Shown piece by piece: positions 37,895-46,589 of a stretch of DNA of 64,000 nucleotides. The notes under the pieces were generated by a model that was not told the DNA's origin, did no database searches, and saw only the letters and a list, made by a program, of their open reading frames with translations. Source of the stretch: Paracoccaceae bacterium. Lineage in GTDB: Bacteria > Pseudomonadota > Alphaproteobacteria > Rhodobacterales > Rhodobacteraceae. Within the stretch, counting starts at the first letter, position 1. Each line of letters begins with the position of its first letter. Where the stretch lies: assembly GCA_018223125.1 (NCBI GenBank), contig JAAEZA010000012.1, positions 1 through 64,000 on the forward strand, read 5' to 3'. Both the position numbers and the translations under genes were made by a program.

Positions 37895-38389
37895 TCAGTG
37901 CTTGCGGAAACTGTCGAGTGACACGATTTCCGCTTCGCCCTTCGGGGTGTCTTCCGCGTCGTCTTCTTCGTCCTCCTCGATAACGATCATCGGGCTTTCG
38001 GGCACGTCGTCGAAATCGTCGTCTTCGTCGCTCTCGTGGGTTTCAAAGCGCAGGCCGAATTCGACCGAAGGGTCCACAAAGGTGCGGATGGCATCAAACG
38101 GGATTACCAGAGGTTCAGGCTGATCCCCGAAATTCAGCGTCACGGCAAAGCGGTCCTCGCTCACCACAAGATTGTCGAACCAGTGCTGCATGACCACGGT
38201 CATATCCTCGGGATAGCGTTCCCGCAGCCAGTCCGCGATGTCCACACCGGGATGGTTCGTATCAAAGGTTATGAAGAAATGGTGCTCCCCGGGGAGGTGC
38301 CCCGCTTTGGATATATCAATCAGCAGCTCGCGCATCAGGCCCCGCATGGCGCGGTGCATCAACTGGCCGTATGGAATGGTATCTGTCAT
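37895..38389 (-). CDS. sspB: SspB-type ClpXP adaptor protein
   Basis: The 164-residue protein has the alphaproteobacterial SspB core (MTDTIPYGQLMHRAMRGLMR, FFITFDTNHPGVDI, VVMQHWFDNLVVSEDRFAVT), a long acidic linker (about 116-148) and a C-terminal ClpX-binding tail (EAEIVSLDSFRKH). It binds ssrA-tagged proteins and delivers them to ClpXP. The ssrA gene itself lies directly upstream on the same strand. ATG 38389 is the family start. Confidence 0.93.
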   Translation of the reverse strand: MTDTIPYGQLMHRAMRGLMRELLIDISKAGHLPGEHHFFITFDTNHPGVDIADWLRERYPEDMTVVMQHWFDNLVVSEDRFAVTLNFGDQPEPLVIPFDAIRTFVDPSVEFGLRFETHESDEDDDFDDVPESPMIVIEEDEEDDAEDTPKGEAEIVSLDSFRKH

Positions 38390-38509
38390 TAGGTCTGCCA
38401 AGCGGTTTTCAGGGTCTTTTCCTTACAATAGCTGGTTCAGCCACTATGGAAAGTCCAACTTGGTGAAGAAACGCGCTGGCGTGCGAAAAAAATCCATGCG
38501 GTTGTCGCA

Positions 38510-38860
38510 GAAGAGACCACATAGGGTGCACCCAAGCTGGAATGAAAGTGCAGGCTTCTGTTGCCAGGTGCCTGCGGACCCCGCCTAGGCTGCAAAGCCT
38601 AGGACTAAGTTTTCAGTATTCCGCACTGCTTACGCAGCGAGGGCAACTGGAGCTCTGTTGTCATTTGCAACTAGCTTAATCGTACCGATAACGGTGGTAA
38701 CTCACCGAGTAAAAGCTAACATCTTTAGACGTCCGTCGATCCTGTTTCGACCCCGTACCCCCTGCAAAGACAGGTGTTTTGGTGGAGTCGCCGGGTACCG
38801 CCCCCGGGTCCGATCCGTTTATTACATGCGCGTTTATCACCATAGTCCCGCAAGCGGAAC
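38510..38860 (-). ncRNA. ssrA: Transfer-messenger RNA, permuted two-piece form
   Basis: Read leftward, the acceptor piece comes first: a T-arm region (CCCGGGGGCGGTACCCGG) and CGACTCC-ACCA, with the encoded CCA at 38780-38782. After a 25-base spacer the coding piece begins with GGGGTCG (from 38754), which pairs with CGACTCC. The D-like region AGGATCGACGG follows. The tag frame, 38668 to 38630, encodes ANDNRAPVALAA and stops at TAA. Pseudoknot-like GC-rich sequence comes after. This is the circularly permuted alphaproteobacterial arrangement. The outer ends are estimates to within about 15 bases. Confidence 0.9.
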
Positions 38861-38891
38861 ATCTCTGATATAGGGCGGCTCTGGTGGTGTT

Positions 38892-39302
38892 TCAAGAGGT
38901 TTCGCCGGATGCTTCGGGCAAAGGGGCGCGGTTCTGGTGTTCTACAAGCCAGTCAAGGAAATCTGCCGCGCTCCGGTTCATGGCGGTTTCAAAGGCCGCG
39001 TGTCGCTCCACCAGTGCGGTCCCGAGCGCGGTGAGCCTGCTACCACTATTGTTGCCGCCCCGTTCGGTGATCAAAAGCGGGCTGTCGAACATCCGCTGGG
39101 TGGTTTCGATCAGGAACAGCGCACGGCGATAGCCCAGCCCCATTTCTTTGGCGGCAGCGCTGATCGAGCCTGTGTCTGCGATGCGGCGCAGCAGTTCGAT
39201 CTTGCCTGCGCCGATCATGTCGTTGCGGACAAGAACCTTGGCCCTTAATTGGGGCGTGTTGGCCAATCGTTCGGCGCGGCGGTTGTTTTTCCTGATGCTC
39301 AT
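38892..39302 (-). CDS. ModE-like winged-helix regulator (DNA-binding domain only)
   Basis: The 136-residue protein has the ModE N-terminal winged helix: GAGKIELLRRIADTGSISAAAKEMGLGYRRALFLIET, read in two stretches (about 32-67). No C-terminal molybdate-binding (MOP) domain is present, so oxyanion sensing would need another mechanism. It is divergent from tupA, which makes tupA the likely target. A 14-bp palindrome overlaps the tupA promoter. Confidence 0.88.
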   Translation of the reverse strand: MSIRKNNRRAERLANTPQLRAKVLVRNDMIGAGKIELLRRIADTGSISAAAKEMGLGYRRALFLIETTQRMFDSPLLITERGGNNSGSRLTALGTALVERHAAFETAMNRSAADFLDWLVEHQNRAPLPEASGETS

Positions 39303-39343
39303 TTGTCTTCTGGCTTGCGTGTAGACTGCGTAGGGGCTACCGC

Positions 39344-39373
39344 TTGACCATTATGCTAAGTTTAGCACATTGG
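39344..39373 (+). promoter_or_regulatory. tupA promoter with embedded palindromic operator
   Basis: A -35 like TTGACC (39344-39349) is followed after about 17 bases by a weak -10. Between them lies TGCTAA-GT-TTAGCA (39354-39367), a perfect palindrome. A repressor bound here would block RNA polymerase; the divergent ModE-like protein is the obvious candidate. Confidence 0.5.
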
Positions 39374-39394
39374 ATTCTCGAGCGGAGGCACACC

Positions 39395-40228
39395 ATGCGT
39401 ATTTCCAAATTTCTTGGCAGTCTTGCGGCCTTTGCCCTTGCTGGCAACCTCGTTCTGGCCGACCCAACGCGGGTTTTGGTGCAATCGACCACTTCGACGG
39501 AAAATTCGGGGCTTTATGCTTATCTGCTGCCTTTGTTCGAAGCAGAAACCGGATTGCGGGTGGATGTCGTTTCGGTCGGTACCGGTCAGGCGATCAAAAA
39601 TGCAAGGAATGGCGATGCAGATGTGTTGCTGGTCCATGCCAAAGCTGCCGAAGAGGCTTTTGTGGCGGAAGGCTACGGGGTGGAACGCTTTGATCTGATG
39701 TACAACGATTTCGTGCTGGTGGGGCCTGCGTCCGACCCAGACGCGCTGCGGGCTGTGGATAGCCTGCCCGAAGTGCTGGACGTTATTGCCAAAAGCGGCA
39801 GGCCTTTCTTTTCCCGCGGGGATGACAGCGGCACCCACAAGAAGGAACGCAGCCTTTGGGCCGGAGCGGGCGTGGATGTGGAGGCCGAAGCGGGGCAATG
39901 GTACCGTGAAACCGGTGCGGGCATGGGTGCGACCCTGCGCATTGCCGTGGAATCAGAAGGATATACCCTTACAGATCGCGCAACATGGATCGCCTTTGCC
40001 GGAAAGGATCAACACGAGATCCTTTTTGCGGGAGACGCGTCGTTGTTTAATCAATACGGCATCATTGCCGTTAATCCCGAACGCCATCCCCATGTGAATG
40101 CAGATGGTGCGCAGAGCTTTATCGACTGGATGCTGTCGCAAGAGGGCCAGACCCTGATCGGGGCTTATCAGCGGGACGGGCAGCAGTTGTTCTTTCCGAA
40201 CGGAACGGAAACTGCCGGAACGCATTGA
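39395..40228 (+). CDS. tupA: Tungstate ABC transporter substrate-binding protein, TupA-like
   Basis: The 277-residue exported protein has a signal peptide (RISKFLGSLAAFALAGNLVLA). The oxyanion-binding residues typical of TupA lie in VQSTTSTENSGL and FFSRGDDSGTHKKE. TupA binds tungstate with high affinity for insertion into molybdopterin/tungstopterin enzymes such as formate dehydrogenase. No permease or ATPase gene (tupB, tupC) follows; the next gene is on the other strand. ATG 39395 follows GCGGAGGCACACC. Confidence 0.9.
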   Translation: MRISKFLGSLAAFALAGNLVLADPTRVLVQSTTSTENSGLYAYLLPLFEAETGLRVDVVSVGTGQAIKNARNGDADVLLVHAKAAEEAFVAEGYGVERFDLMYNDFVLVGPASDPDALRAVDSLPEVLDVIAKSGRPFFSRGDDSGTHKKERSLWAGAGVDVEAEAGQWYRETGAGMGATLRIAVESEGYTLTDRATWIAFAGKDQHEILFAGDASLFNQYGIIAVNPERHPHVNADGAQSFIDWMLSQEGQTLIGAYQRDGQQLFFPNGTETAGTH

Positions 40229-40274
40229 AGCCGGACGGTGGATTTTGAGTATTTGCGGAACATTGAAGGCGGCT

Positions 40275-40976
40275 TCAGCCGTCTTCCTTGGTTTCTGACC
40301 CTTGCGCGACTTGTTTGGTGATTTCACGGATCAGCTTGCGGCGGATCTTTTCGGGGTAGTCTTTGAAGCCGAAGGCGGGCAGGACAAAAGAGTTGGGTCC
40401 GGCGATGACGTTCCTGCGGTAGTATTCTGTAAGCTGTGCGGTTTCCCCTTCGATGGACAGGCCGTTGATCACATAGCCTGCTGCGGCAAGGATTTCCTTG
40501 ATTTCTTCAGGGGGCGCGCCTTCGTTGGACGTTCCGTCGCCGGACACATCAATGACACGGCGGGTGCAGTCCGCCACAGGGGCAAAGCGGTTTGCGGTAA
40601 AAATCAGCGCCTCCCCGATGCCGGTTGAAAAATTGCGCCACTGGCGGGGGACTGTTTCCACGGATTTTGCGAAACGCTCTACATCAGCAGGGGAGGCCAA
40701 TCGCTGCCAGTCTACAACAACAGATTGCCGTGAACTGCCGGACCAGAGCACGACCATCACGGCGGCCTCTTCGGCGATCAGGGCATCGGCCACCAGCCCG
40801 TCCCGCAGGGCAGCGGCGATCCCGCCCATCTGCAGATCATATTCCCTGTCATCGACGGAACCGGATACATCTACTGCAAGAGCCAGCGCGATGCCGCAGG
40901 CTTGCGCCATAGGCGCGCTCAGCCAGGCGATCGCGGCCACTGCGGCTCTGTGCAAATAGTGGCAGGCTGTGTCCAT
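40275..40976 (-). CDS. DUF1194 protein with von Willebrand factor A-like domain
   Basis: The 233-residue protein has a signal peptide (AAVAAIAWLSAPMAQA) and a VWA fold with the MIDAS motif in ALAVDVSGSVDDREY. RRVIDVSGDGTSNEG is a second metal-site strand. It is secreted to the periplasm. ATG 40976 puts the signal peptide at the N-terminus. The family is common in alphaproteobacteria and has no assigned role. Confidence 0.85.
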   Translation of the reverse strand: MDTACHYLHRAAVAAIAWLSAPMAQACGIALALAVDVSGSVDDREYDLQMGGIAAALRDGLVADALIAEEAAVMVVLWSGSSRQSVVVDWQRLASPADVERFAKSVETVPRQWRNFSTGIGEALIFTANRFAPVADCTRRVIDVSGDGTSNEGAPPEEIKEILAAAGYVINGLSIEGETAQLTEYYRRNVIAGPNSFVLPAFGFKDYPEKIRRKLIREITKQVAQGSETKEDG

Positions 40977-41039
40977 CAGCGCCCCTTTGAGGTTCGGGGC
41001 CAGTTTAGCCTGCATTCTGCTTTCCGGCAAATCCGTCGA

Positions 41040-42419
41040 TCAGAAGGTGGATTTGAACCCGATGTTCATCCGCAAATCTTTCGTCGAATAGATCGGAACG
41101 GTGGAATTTGTCTTGCTCGCGCTGAGATTTAAGGTCGGGGCAAAGCCGTAATAATCCACTTTGGGAAACAGCAGCGAAACCGCTGCGCGCGCGCGCTCGT
41201 CCGCCCGCGCAACACCGGCGATGCGCAGGCGCGGGTATTCCGTGCGCTCTGCCGAGAGAGAGAAGGAGGGCACCACATCCACTGGCAGCGGCGGCGGTGT
41301 ATAGGTCAGATGCCCGCCTGTCACACGGCTTTCCACCAGATTGGAGCGGGAGGAGGTATCGCGCAGATAGATTCCGTAACCGACACGGGCGCGGTTTTTG
41401 AACCTGTGCTGCATTTCAAGGTTGAAGCTGGCGATATTGGCCGAGGATATGGCTGCATCGAGACGGTTCTGGCGTTCCAGTTCCAGCGAGCCGCGCAGTC
41501 TTGCGGTTTTGGAGATGTTGTAATCCTGCCCGACGCCGGCGCGCATGTAATTGGACAGGGGGCTGCCACCGTACCAGCTGCGCCCGAGCGCAAGATCAAA
41601 GCGGGTTGCCCCGAAACCCGGTGTTTGGCCGCTGTCGGGATAGAGCGTTAGTCCGGCCTGAACCTCGACCGCAGCATATGAGAAATCCGAGCCGGTTTTG
41701 CCGGAGCCGAGTGCCTTGGAGGCACTTGAAAGTTGGTAGGTTGTGCCGGTAGCACTAAACCCCAGCCGCAGGAGCGTGGTGTCATTCAGTTCCTTGTTGT
41801 AACGGGTCGTCATCCCGAGCCGGAACCCCGTGCCCGAATGGGGCTGGCCGGAGGCTGGCACGCGGAAGGGCAACCCGCCAATCACCAGCGCATCGTTGGT
41901 AGATCCATTGTTGATATTGGATGACGGGAAGACAGAAAAAGACAGCGCCGTTGCCAGCGGTTTGCTGCGACGCACAAAATTGAAATCCCGCTTTGCCAGC
42001 CGCCGCGCCTGCGCATCCGGGGCGTTTTGTGCTGCGCGGCGCAGCCAGAATTGCGCGCGCAGCTTGGCTCCGTCTGCAAAATAGCTTTTCGCCACCAGAT
42101 GGGCGGCGTCGAACCTGTGTTCGGGCGTCTGTGCAAGGGACCAGGCCTTCAGGGCAGCCCCCTTGGCGGCTTTGGGCTGTTGCAGGCTGCGCAGGGCTTC
42201 GCCGCGCAGCAGGTTTGCTTCGAAACTGTCGGGATCACGCTTGTTCAGGGCGTCTGCGATTTGCAGGGTGATATGGGGGCGGTTCTGCTGAAGGGATCGC
42301 CATGCAAAGGCTCGGGCCTCTTCGGGGGACATGGAAAGGGGGGCGGCAAAACCGACGGAAACGGCCAGCCCGAGGCTGACCGCACCCAGTGTTGCAAGTC
42401 TGGCAAGTAAACGCCGCAT
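41040..42419 (-). CDS. Slam-like surface lipoprotein assembly modifier (DUF560)
   Basis: The 459-residue protein has a signal peptide (about 1-25), an N-terminal TPR-rich periplasmic part (about 30-150), and a C-terminal outer-membrane barrel of alternating strands from about 155 ending in FKSTF, with a terminal Phe as in barrel proteins. This is the architecture of Slam proteins, which move lipoproteins to the outer surface. The lipoprotein gene 21 bases upstream in the same transcript is the likely client. Confidence 0.85.
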   Translation of the reverse strand: MRRLLARLATLGAVSLGLAVSVGFAAPLSMSPEEARAFAWRSLQQNRPHITLQIADALNKRDPDSFEANLLRGEALRSLQQPKAAKGAALKAWSLAQTPEHRFDAAHLVAKSYFADGAKLRAQFWLRRAAQNAPDAQARRLAKRDFNFVRRSKPLATALSFSVFPSSNINNGSTNDALVIGGLPFRVPASGQPHSGTGFRLGMTTRYNKELNDTTLLRLGFSATGTTYQLSSASKALGSGKTGSDFSYAAVEVQAGLTLYPDSGQTPGFGATRFDLALGRSWYGGSPLSNYMRAGVGQDYNISKTARLRGSLELERQNRLDAAISSANIASFNLEMQHRFKNRARVGYGIYLRDTSSRSNLVESRVTGGHLTYTPPPLPVDVVPSFSLSAERTEYPRLRIAGVARADERARAAVSLLFPKVDYYGFAPTLNLSASKTNSTVPIYSTKDLRMNIGFKSTF

Positions 42420-42440
42420 CCCCCGCGCGGTCCCTTGCGG

Positions 42441-43286
42441 TTAGCGTTCGACGGCTGTGAAGACGCCCAACTCGCGGGTGGCATCCCGTTCGAGGATCAG
42501 ATAGCCCGCTGTCTCATTCGCGGTTTCACCGCCAAGAATACCGGAATACGTGCCTTCGGAGGTTATACCATCATTTGTCTGGCTCACCGAACCGTTAAAG
42601 GTGCCAGAACTGCGGTCGATGGATGTATTGGCCAGCGTAATATCGGTTCCGGCGTCCACGCCCAGTCCGTCTTCGGTCACGCGGCGCTTGGTGATGCTGC
42701 CGCGAATGGTGTCATCAGAGAAATCCGCTTCCAGCGCAGCATCGCCAACGATGACATCCATACCGCCGCTTTCCTCGCTTGTGCGGGTGCCAAGATATTC
42801 ACCTTCATAAAACGCACGCTGGTTTTCTGTCGGCAGGGTTGTGGTGCCGGTGCGGGTGTAAGCAGCACCGCTGTAGCCGTGGTCCTTGTATTCACCGCTG
42901 TTCACAACCACGACGGATACGGCACCGCTATCGGTTTCGCGGGTATAGGCGGTGTAGTCGTCAAACCCGCGTTTGCTGGAATAGGCGCGATAGGCGCTTT
43001 CATCACGGCTGGCGGTACGGTCAAGCCGGCTTTCGAACACCTCGTCATCGAAGGGAATATTCTCAACGATGATCTGGTCCGCTTCGCTGTCATATTCCAG
43101 ACGGGTTGCCTGATTGTCTCCCTCCAGCAGGATATGGGCCGGTCCGGTATCAACAACCACTTCTTCTTCGGTGCCACCGTCTGTGCCGTCGGTGCCGCCG
43201 GTATCGTCAGACCCGCTGTCAGTCGAGCCGCCACATGCGGATAAGAACACAGCCACGGACGCTGCTGCTGCCAATGAGAATCTCAT
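42441..43286 (-). CDS. Surface lipoprotein, transferrin-binding-like barrel, probable Slam client
   Basis: The 281-residue protein has a lipobox ([12 protein letters not shown]), an acidic Gly/Asp/Thr-rich linker (about 20-45), and a C-terminal half of short beta strands ([31 protein letters not shown]) like the eight-stranded barrel of TbpB-type lipoproteins. Such barrels are the signal recognised by Slam. ATG 43286 places the lipobox correctly. The ligand is unknown. Confidence 0.8.
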   Translation of the reverse strand: MRFSLAAAASVAVFLSACGGSTDSGSDDTGGTDGTDGGTEEEVVVDTGPAHILLEGDNQATRLEYDSEADQIIVENIPFDDEVFESRLDRTASRDESAYRAYSSKRGFDDYTAYTRETDSGAVSVVVVNSGEYKDHGYSGAAYTRTGTTTLPTENQRAFYEGEYLGTRTSEESGGMDVIVGDAALEADFSDDTIRGSITKRRVTEDGLGVDAGTDITLANTSIDRSSGTFNGSVSQTNDGITSEGTYSGILGGETANETAGYLILERDATRELGVFTAVER

Positions 43287-43512
43287 TTTCAATTCCTGCT
43301 TTTTTTTGTTTTTGAACTGCCTCGTTGGTTCCACTAACCTGAAAGTTGTGGAATCTGTCAATCTTTTCAAACGCTCGGGCCGTGAACCTGTTGCAAAACT
43401 ATCGCGGGCTGAAACTTTGGAAATTTCCGCAGATTCCGCCACATATCGAGTTTATTGCCGCGGTTCTTCTAGATATAGTGGTGGGCGAGTCAGGAACACA
43501 GGAAGAAAACAG

Positions 43513-44427
43513 ATGCCACTTACCGCGGAACAACAGGCCGAAATCAGCGAGCAAAGGGCGCAGTCCGCGCCGACCCGACGTGTTGTTGCACCGGGAATGG
43601 AGCAGCATCTTTATACGGCCCAACCGGTTCTGGACCACGGATTTGTCCGTGTGATCGACTACATGGGCGATGATGCGGCAATTACGCAGGCGGCCCGTGT
43701 ATCCTACGGCAAGGGCACGAAAGCGGTCCAGAATGACGAAGGTCTGATCCGCTATCTGATGCGGCACTGGCACTCCACCCCGTTTGAAATGTGTGAAATC
43801 AAGCTGCACGTCAAACTGCCTGTATTTGTGGCGCGTCAGTGGATCCGCCACCGGACCGCCAATGTGAACGAATATTCCGCCCGTTATTCAATTCTCGACC
43901 GTGAATTTTACATTCCCGCCGAAGAACATCTCGCCAAACAGAGCGTGATTAACAATCAGGGGCGCGGAGAGACACTGGCGGGCGAGGACGCGCAGCGGGT
44001 TCTGGAAATGCTCAAGGCGGACAGTGCGCGGGCCTATGACAGTTATTCTACCATGATTGACGAGGGCGAAGATGGTAACGGCATCGCACTGGCCCGTGAA
44101 CTTGCGCGGATGAACCTGCCTGCCAATATTTATACACAGTGGTACTGGAAGGTGGACTTGCACAACCTGTTCCATTTCCTGCGGCTGCGTGCGGATTCCC
44201 ACGCCCAGTATGAAATCCGCGTCTATGCCGAAGAAATCTGCCGTCTGGTGGCGGATTGGGTGCCCTACGCCTACAAAGCGTTTGAAGACTATCGTCTGGG
44301 TGGCGCACAACTGTCCCAACCGGCGGTAGAAGCCCTACGCAAGATGCTGAAGGGCGAAAAGGTTGAAGCTGCCGATGTGGGCATGAGCGCACGGGAATGG
44401 CGCGAGTTTATGGATATTGTCAGCTAG
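43513..44427 (+). CDS. thyX: FAD-dependent thymidylate synthase
   Basis: The 304-residue protein carries the ThyX motif [13 protein letters not shown] (Arg112 to Ser122 form the RHRX7S core). [17 protein letters not shown] and [13 protein letters not shown] are further family stretches. It methylates dUMP with methylenetetrahydrofolate using FAD and NADPH, without ThyA. ATG 43513 follows AGGAAGAAAACAG. A strong terminator follows. Confidence 0.96.
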   Translation: MPLTAEQQAEISEQRAQSAPTRRVVAPGMEQHLYTAQPVLDHGFVRVIDYMGDDAAITQAARVSYGKGTKAVQNDEGLIRYLMRHWHSTPFEMCEIKLHVKLPVFVARQWIRHRTANVNEYSARYSILDREFYIPAEEHLAKQSVINNQGRGETLAGEDAQRVLEMLKADSARAYDSYSTMIDEGEDGNGIALARELARMNLPANIYTQWYWKVDLHNLFHFLRLRADSHAQYEIRVYAEEICRLVADWVPYAYKAFEDYRLGGAQLSQPAVEALRKMLKGEKVEAADVGMSAREWREFMDIVS

Positions 44428-44460
44428 GCGCTTCGGCTGCGCCAATTCTGCCGGAATAAA

Positions 44461-44487
44461 AAAAGGACGGGCTTCCCGTCCTTTTTG
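44461..44487 (+). terminator. Terminator of thyX
   Basis: AAAAGGACGGG (44461-44471) and CCCGTCCTTTT (44475-44485) form a perfect 11-bp stem with a CTT loop and a T tail. Confidence 0.93.
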
Positions 44488-44572
44488 GTTTGCAGGGTGC
44501 TTTGCGTTTCTTGCATGACCGCCCTGTGACGGTTTTGCTTGTTTCTTTGCGTTTACAGGCGGATACGGGTGT

Positions 44573-44935
44573 ATGGTTTGTGAAACATCTACTCTGCGGC
44601 GCACTCTTCGCGTTCTTTGCCTTTGGCTGCTGGCGTTTGCGCTGGCGGGTAGCTTTGGCGCGGGTGATGGATGGGACGACACGTCTCGCGCAACACTTGT
44701 AGAGCGTATTGATACGCCGGACCGCATCGCCTCTCAGGGCAGCAGACAGGCTGTGCTGGCGCTGGCGGGGGATGAGGTGCAGGGCGGGGATGATCCCTTG
44801 TCCGGCGCAGTTGCGCTGGCAGCTTTGGACCCTGCGCAGGGCGTACGGCTCGCCGTAACTAGCAGCAAGGGTGCTTTGCGTGGCAAGCGGTTCTGGCTGC
44901 GCACACCGATCCGCGCGCCGCCTTTTCCTGTGTAA
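44573..44935 (+). CDS. Short exported protein of unknown function
   Basis: The 120 residues begin with a signal-peptide-like stretch (LRVLCLWLLAFALAGSFGA), followed by a soluble Ala/Leu/Gly-rich part. Third-position GC bias is like that of neighbouring genes, which supports coding. The start ATG 44573 has a weak ribosome site. No domain recognised. Confidence 0.5.
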   Translation: MVCETSTLRRTLRVLCLWLLAFALAGSFGAGDGWDDTSRATLVERIDTPDRIASQGSRQAVLALAGDEVQGGDDPLSGAVALAALDPAQGVRLAVTSSKGALRGKRFWLRTPIRAPPFPV

Positions 44936-45012
44936 TCGCCCCTTTTCAGGGGATCGCAGCCGGACAGATAAAACCTCCGGCTCAAATTGATCACACAGAC
45001 GAAAGAAATCTA

Positions 45013-45117
45013 ATGAAAGACAATAGTCCGGCGCATATCATTGCGTCATGGATCCTGAGCATCGTGATGATGGCTCTGCTGGTCGGGCTTGGCCAGCTTG
45101 CGCTTGCTCTGCTTTAA
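45013..45117 (+). CDS. 34-residue single-pass membrane protein
   Basis: A short frame encodes MKDNSPAHIIASWILSIV and then a Leu/Ala-rich hydrophobic end. It has a polar head and one membrane helix of about 22 residues (11-34). The ribosome site is weak (GAAAG). It could be a subunit or a regulator of a membrane protein, or be spurious. Confidence 0.4.
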   Translation: MKDNSPAHIIASWILSIVMMALLVGLGQLALALL

Positions 45118-45165
45118 GCTGAGCGCACCACATACAGGCGGTGGCGGCTGTCTTGCGGCCACCGC

Positions 45166-46137
45166 CTAAGGCGCGATCATCCAGTGTCCGTTGGGCCAGA
45201 AGGCATGGAAAGCGAAGGCAAACATCACGTCATGCACCACGTCCCTTCCTTGCGCGTCGCGTACACGGATGCTGCCGACGTCCCTGCCACGGGCGATCTC
45301 TCCGGTGTCCAGCGCCGATGCCTGTCCCGCTTCCCAACTGATCCGAACACCGGCTTCCGTCACTCCGCCTGATGCGCGTATGCGGGCGACCGGCCAGGCT
45401 CTGTCACCAACCCGTACCACCCGTGCTACAGGGGAAATTCCGTGGGGTGGCATTTCGCCGTTATACAGGAACGGTCGGGCGGAACTGTCATACCCCTGAT
45501 AGGGATTGCGCCCGTAGGGGCGGCGTTGCGCGGGCGCTTTCATGACGAGGCCCGCATCCTGATTACGTGTTTTGAACTGCTTCCAGCTTTCCATCCAGCC
45601 CGGAATCATCCTTAATTTCGTGCCCGTCAGATCCCCGACAATGGCAATGCCAACGGCCTGCTGCCACCAGCTTTCGGTTTCCCGATCGAACATCACCATA
45701 TCCGAATTGCGCAGCTTGCCCGAAACCCCGAATGTCAGCACGCCATGCTTTGTCCGCCGGTCGAATGTCACGCCGGAATTGCACAGGGGGCAAAAGGTTA
45801 CCGCAACCGGCACACCGCCGATGGTGTCATTCACGATCTCGTGCCAGATAAGATAACGGATCGGATAGGCCCGTTCGCTTTCCCCTGAAATCGCAACCGT
45901 CATCACGGGTTCATTCGCTTGCAGCGCGGTTTCCGAGGTAGCTTTGTGAAACTCCGGCGCATTAATGGCGGGAATACCATCCCTTGGCGGTCCACCGGAC
46001 TGGATCTCCCCCCAGCTTTCTATATTTTTCTTGCTGAAATCGGTTTCAGGCCATTCCCGCTTCCATGAAGCCGGGTCGGACAGCACGGGCGTTGCTGCGA
46101 GAACAACCAAGGCAACCAGTGACAAAACTCTGTGCAT
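45166..46137 (-). CDS. DUF3179-family exported protein
   Basis: The 323-residue protein has a signal peptide (RVLSLVALVVLAATPVLS) and the DUF3179 pattern: PIRYLIWHEIVNDTIGGVPVAVTFCPLCNSGVTFDR (about 115-150, in two parts), SGKLRNSDMVMFDRETESWWQQ, and a C-terminal FAFHAFWPNGH. The CPLC motif with a downstream Trp pair recalls a metal or redox site. ATG 46137 follows GGGGGGAG. The function is unknown. Confidence 0.88.
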   Translation of the reverse strand: MHRVLSLVALVVLAATPVLSDPASWKREWPETDFSKKNIESWGEIQSGGPPRDGIPAINAPEFHKATSETALQANEPVMTVAISGESERAYPIRYLIWHEIVNDTIGGVPVAVTFCPLCNSGVTFDRRTKHGVLTFGVSGKLRNSDMVMFDRETESWWQQAVGIAIVGDLTGTKLRMIPGWMESWKQFKTRNQDAGLVMKAPAQRRPYGRNPYQGYDSSARPFLYNGEMPPHGISPVARVVRVGDRAWPVARIRASGGVTEAGVRISWEAGQASALDTGEIARGRDVGSIRVRDAQGRDVVHDVMFAFAFHAFWPNGHWMIAP

Positions 46138-46317
46138 GTTTTTACTCCCCCCAGAATATGCAGACGTTTCCAGCATGCCCGCGACGGAAAGCTCTGCATA
46201 GGTCTGCCACGGGATTGTGAGAATGCCGCATCCGGTTTTCACCTGCAAATTGCAGAGATGCTTTATACAAGGGCACAAAAACTGGTTGAAAGAGCCGGTT
46301 TTTTGTCAATTTTACCC

Positions 46318-46346
46318 TTGCAGCCCGAAAGCTGTGGCGCTAAATA
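46318..46346 (+). promoter_or_regulatory. Promoter of the left tRNA-Gln gene
   Basis: TTGCAG (46318-46323) and TAAATA (46341-46346) are 17 bases apart, and the tRNA starts eleven bases after the -10. Confidence 0.6.
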
Positions 46347-46352
46347 CAGCCT

Positions 46353-46434
46353 CAGTTGGGACGTGGCCTAGTGGTAGGGCAACGCTTTTTGGTAGCGCAG
46401 ATCGTAGGTTCGAATCCTACCGTCCCAGCCAACT
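46353..46434. repeat. Left arm of an 82-bp perfect inverted repeat
   Basis: This segment is identical to the reverse complement of 47507-47588. It comprises the tRNA-Gln gene plus CAGT before and ACT after it. The arms enclose one gene, 46590-47456. Confidence 0.95.
46357..46431 (+). tRNA. tRNA-Gln (anticodon TTG)
   Basis: The 75-base cloverleaf includes an encoded CCA. The acceptor arms TGGGACG and CGTCCCA pair; the T-arm contains GGTTCGAATCC; the anticodon loop TTTTGGT gives TTG. A second identical copy lies inverted at 47510-47584. Confidence 0.95.
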
Positions 46435-46589
46435 TCTTAATCCGGCATGATCGTTTCTTCGGCAGTATTACAAATCTGCTTAGACCTTTCGGGGAATATC
46501 GGCGCTTGCGACAGTGAAGCTTGTTGAGCCTGTCCAAACACTCGTCTAGCGTAGCGCGCAATCCGAAGTCCAAAGAGAACCTTTCATCT

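Noticed and set aside
44335-44727. Leftward 130-codon frame over the end of thyX and the following gap
   Set aside because: It crosses the strong thyX terminator and the thyX coding end, and its Arg/Pro/Ser-rich product has no features.
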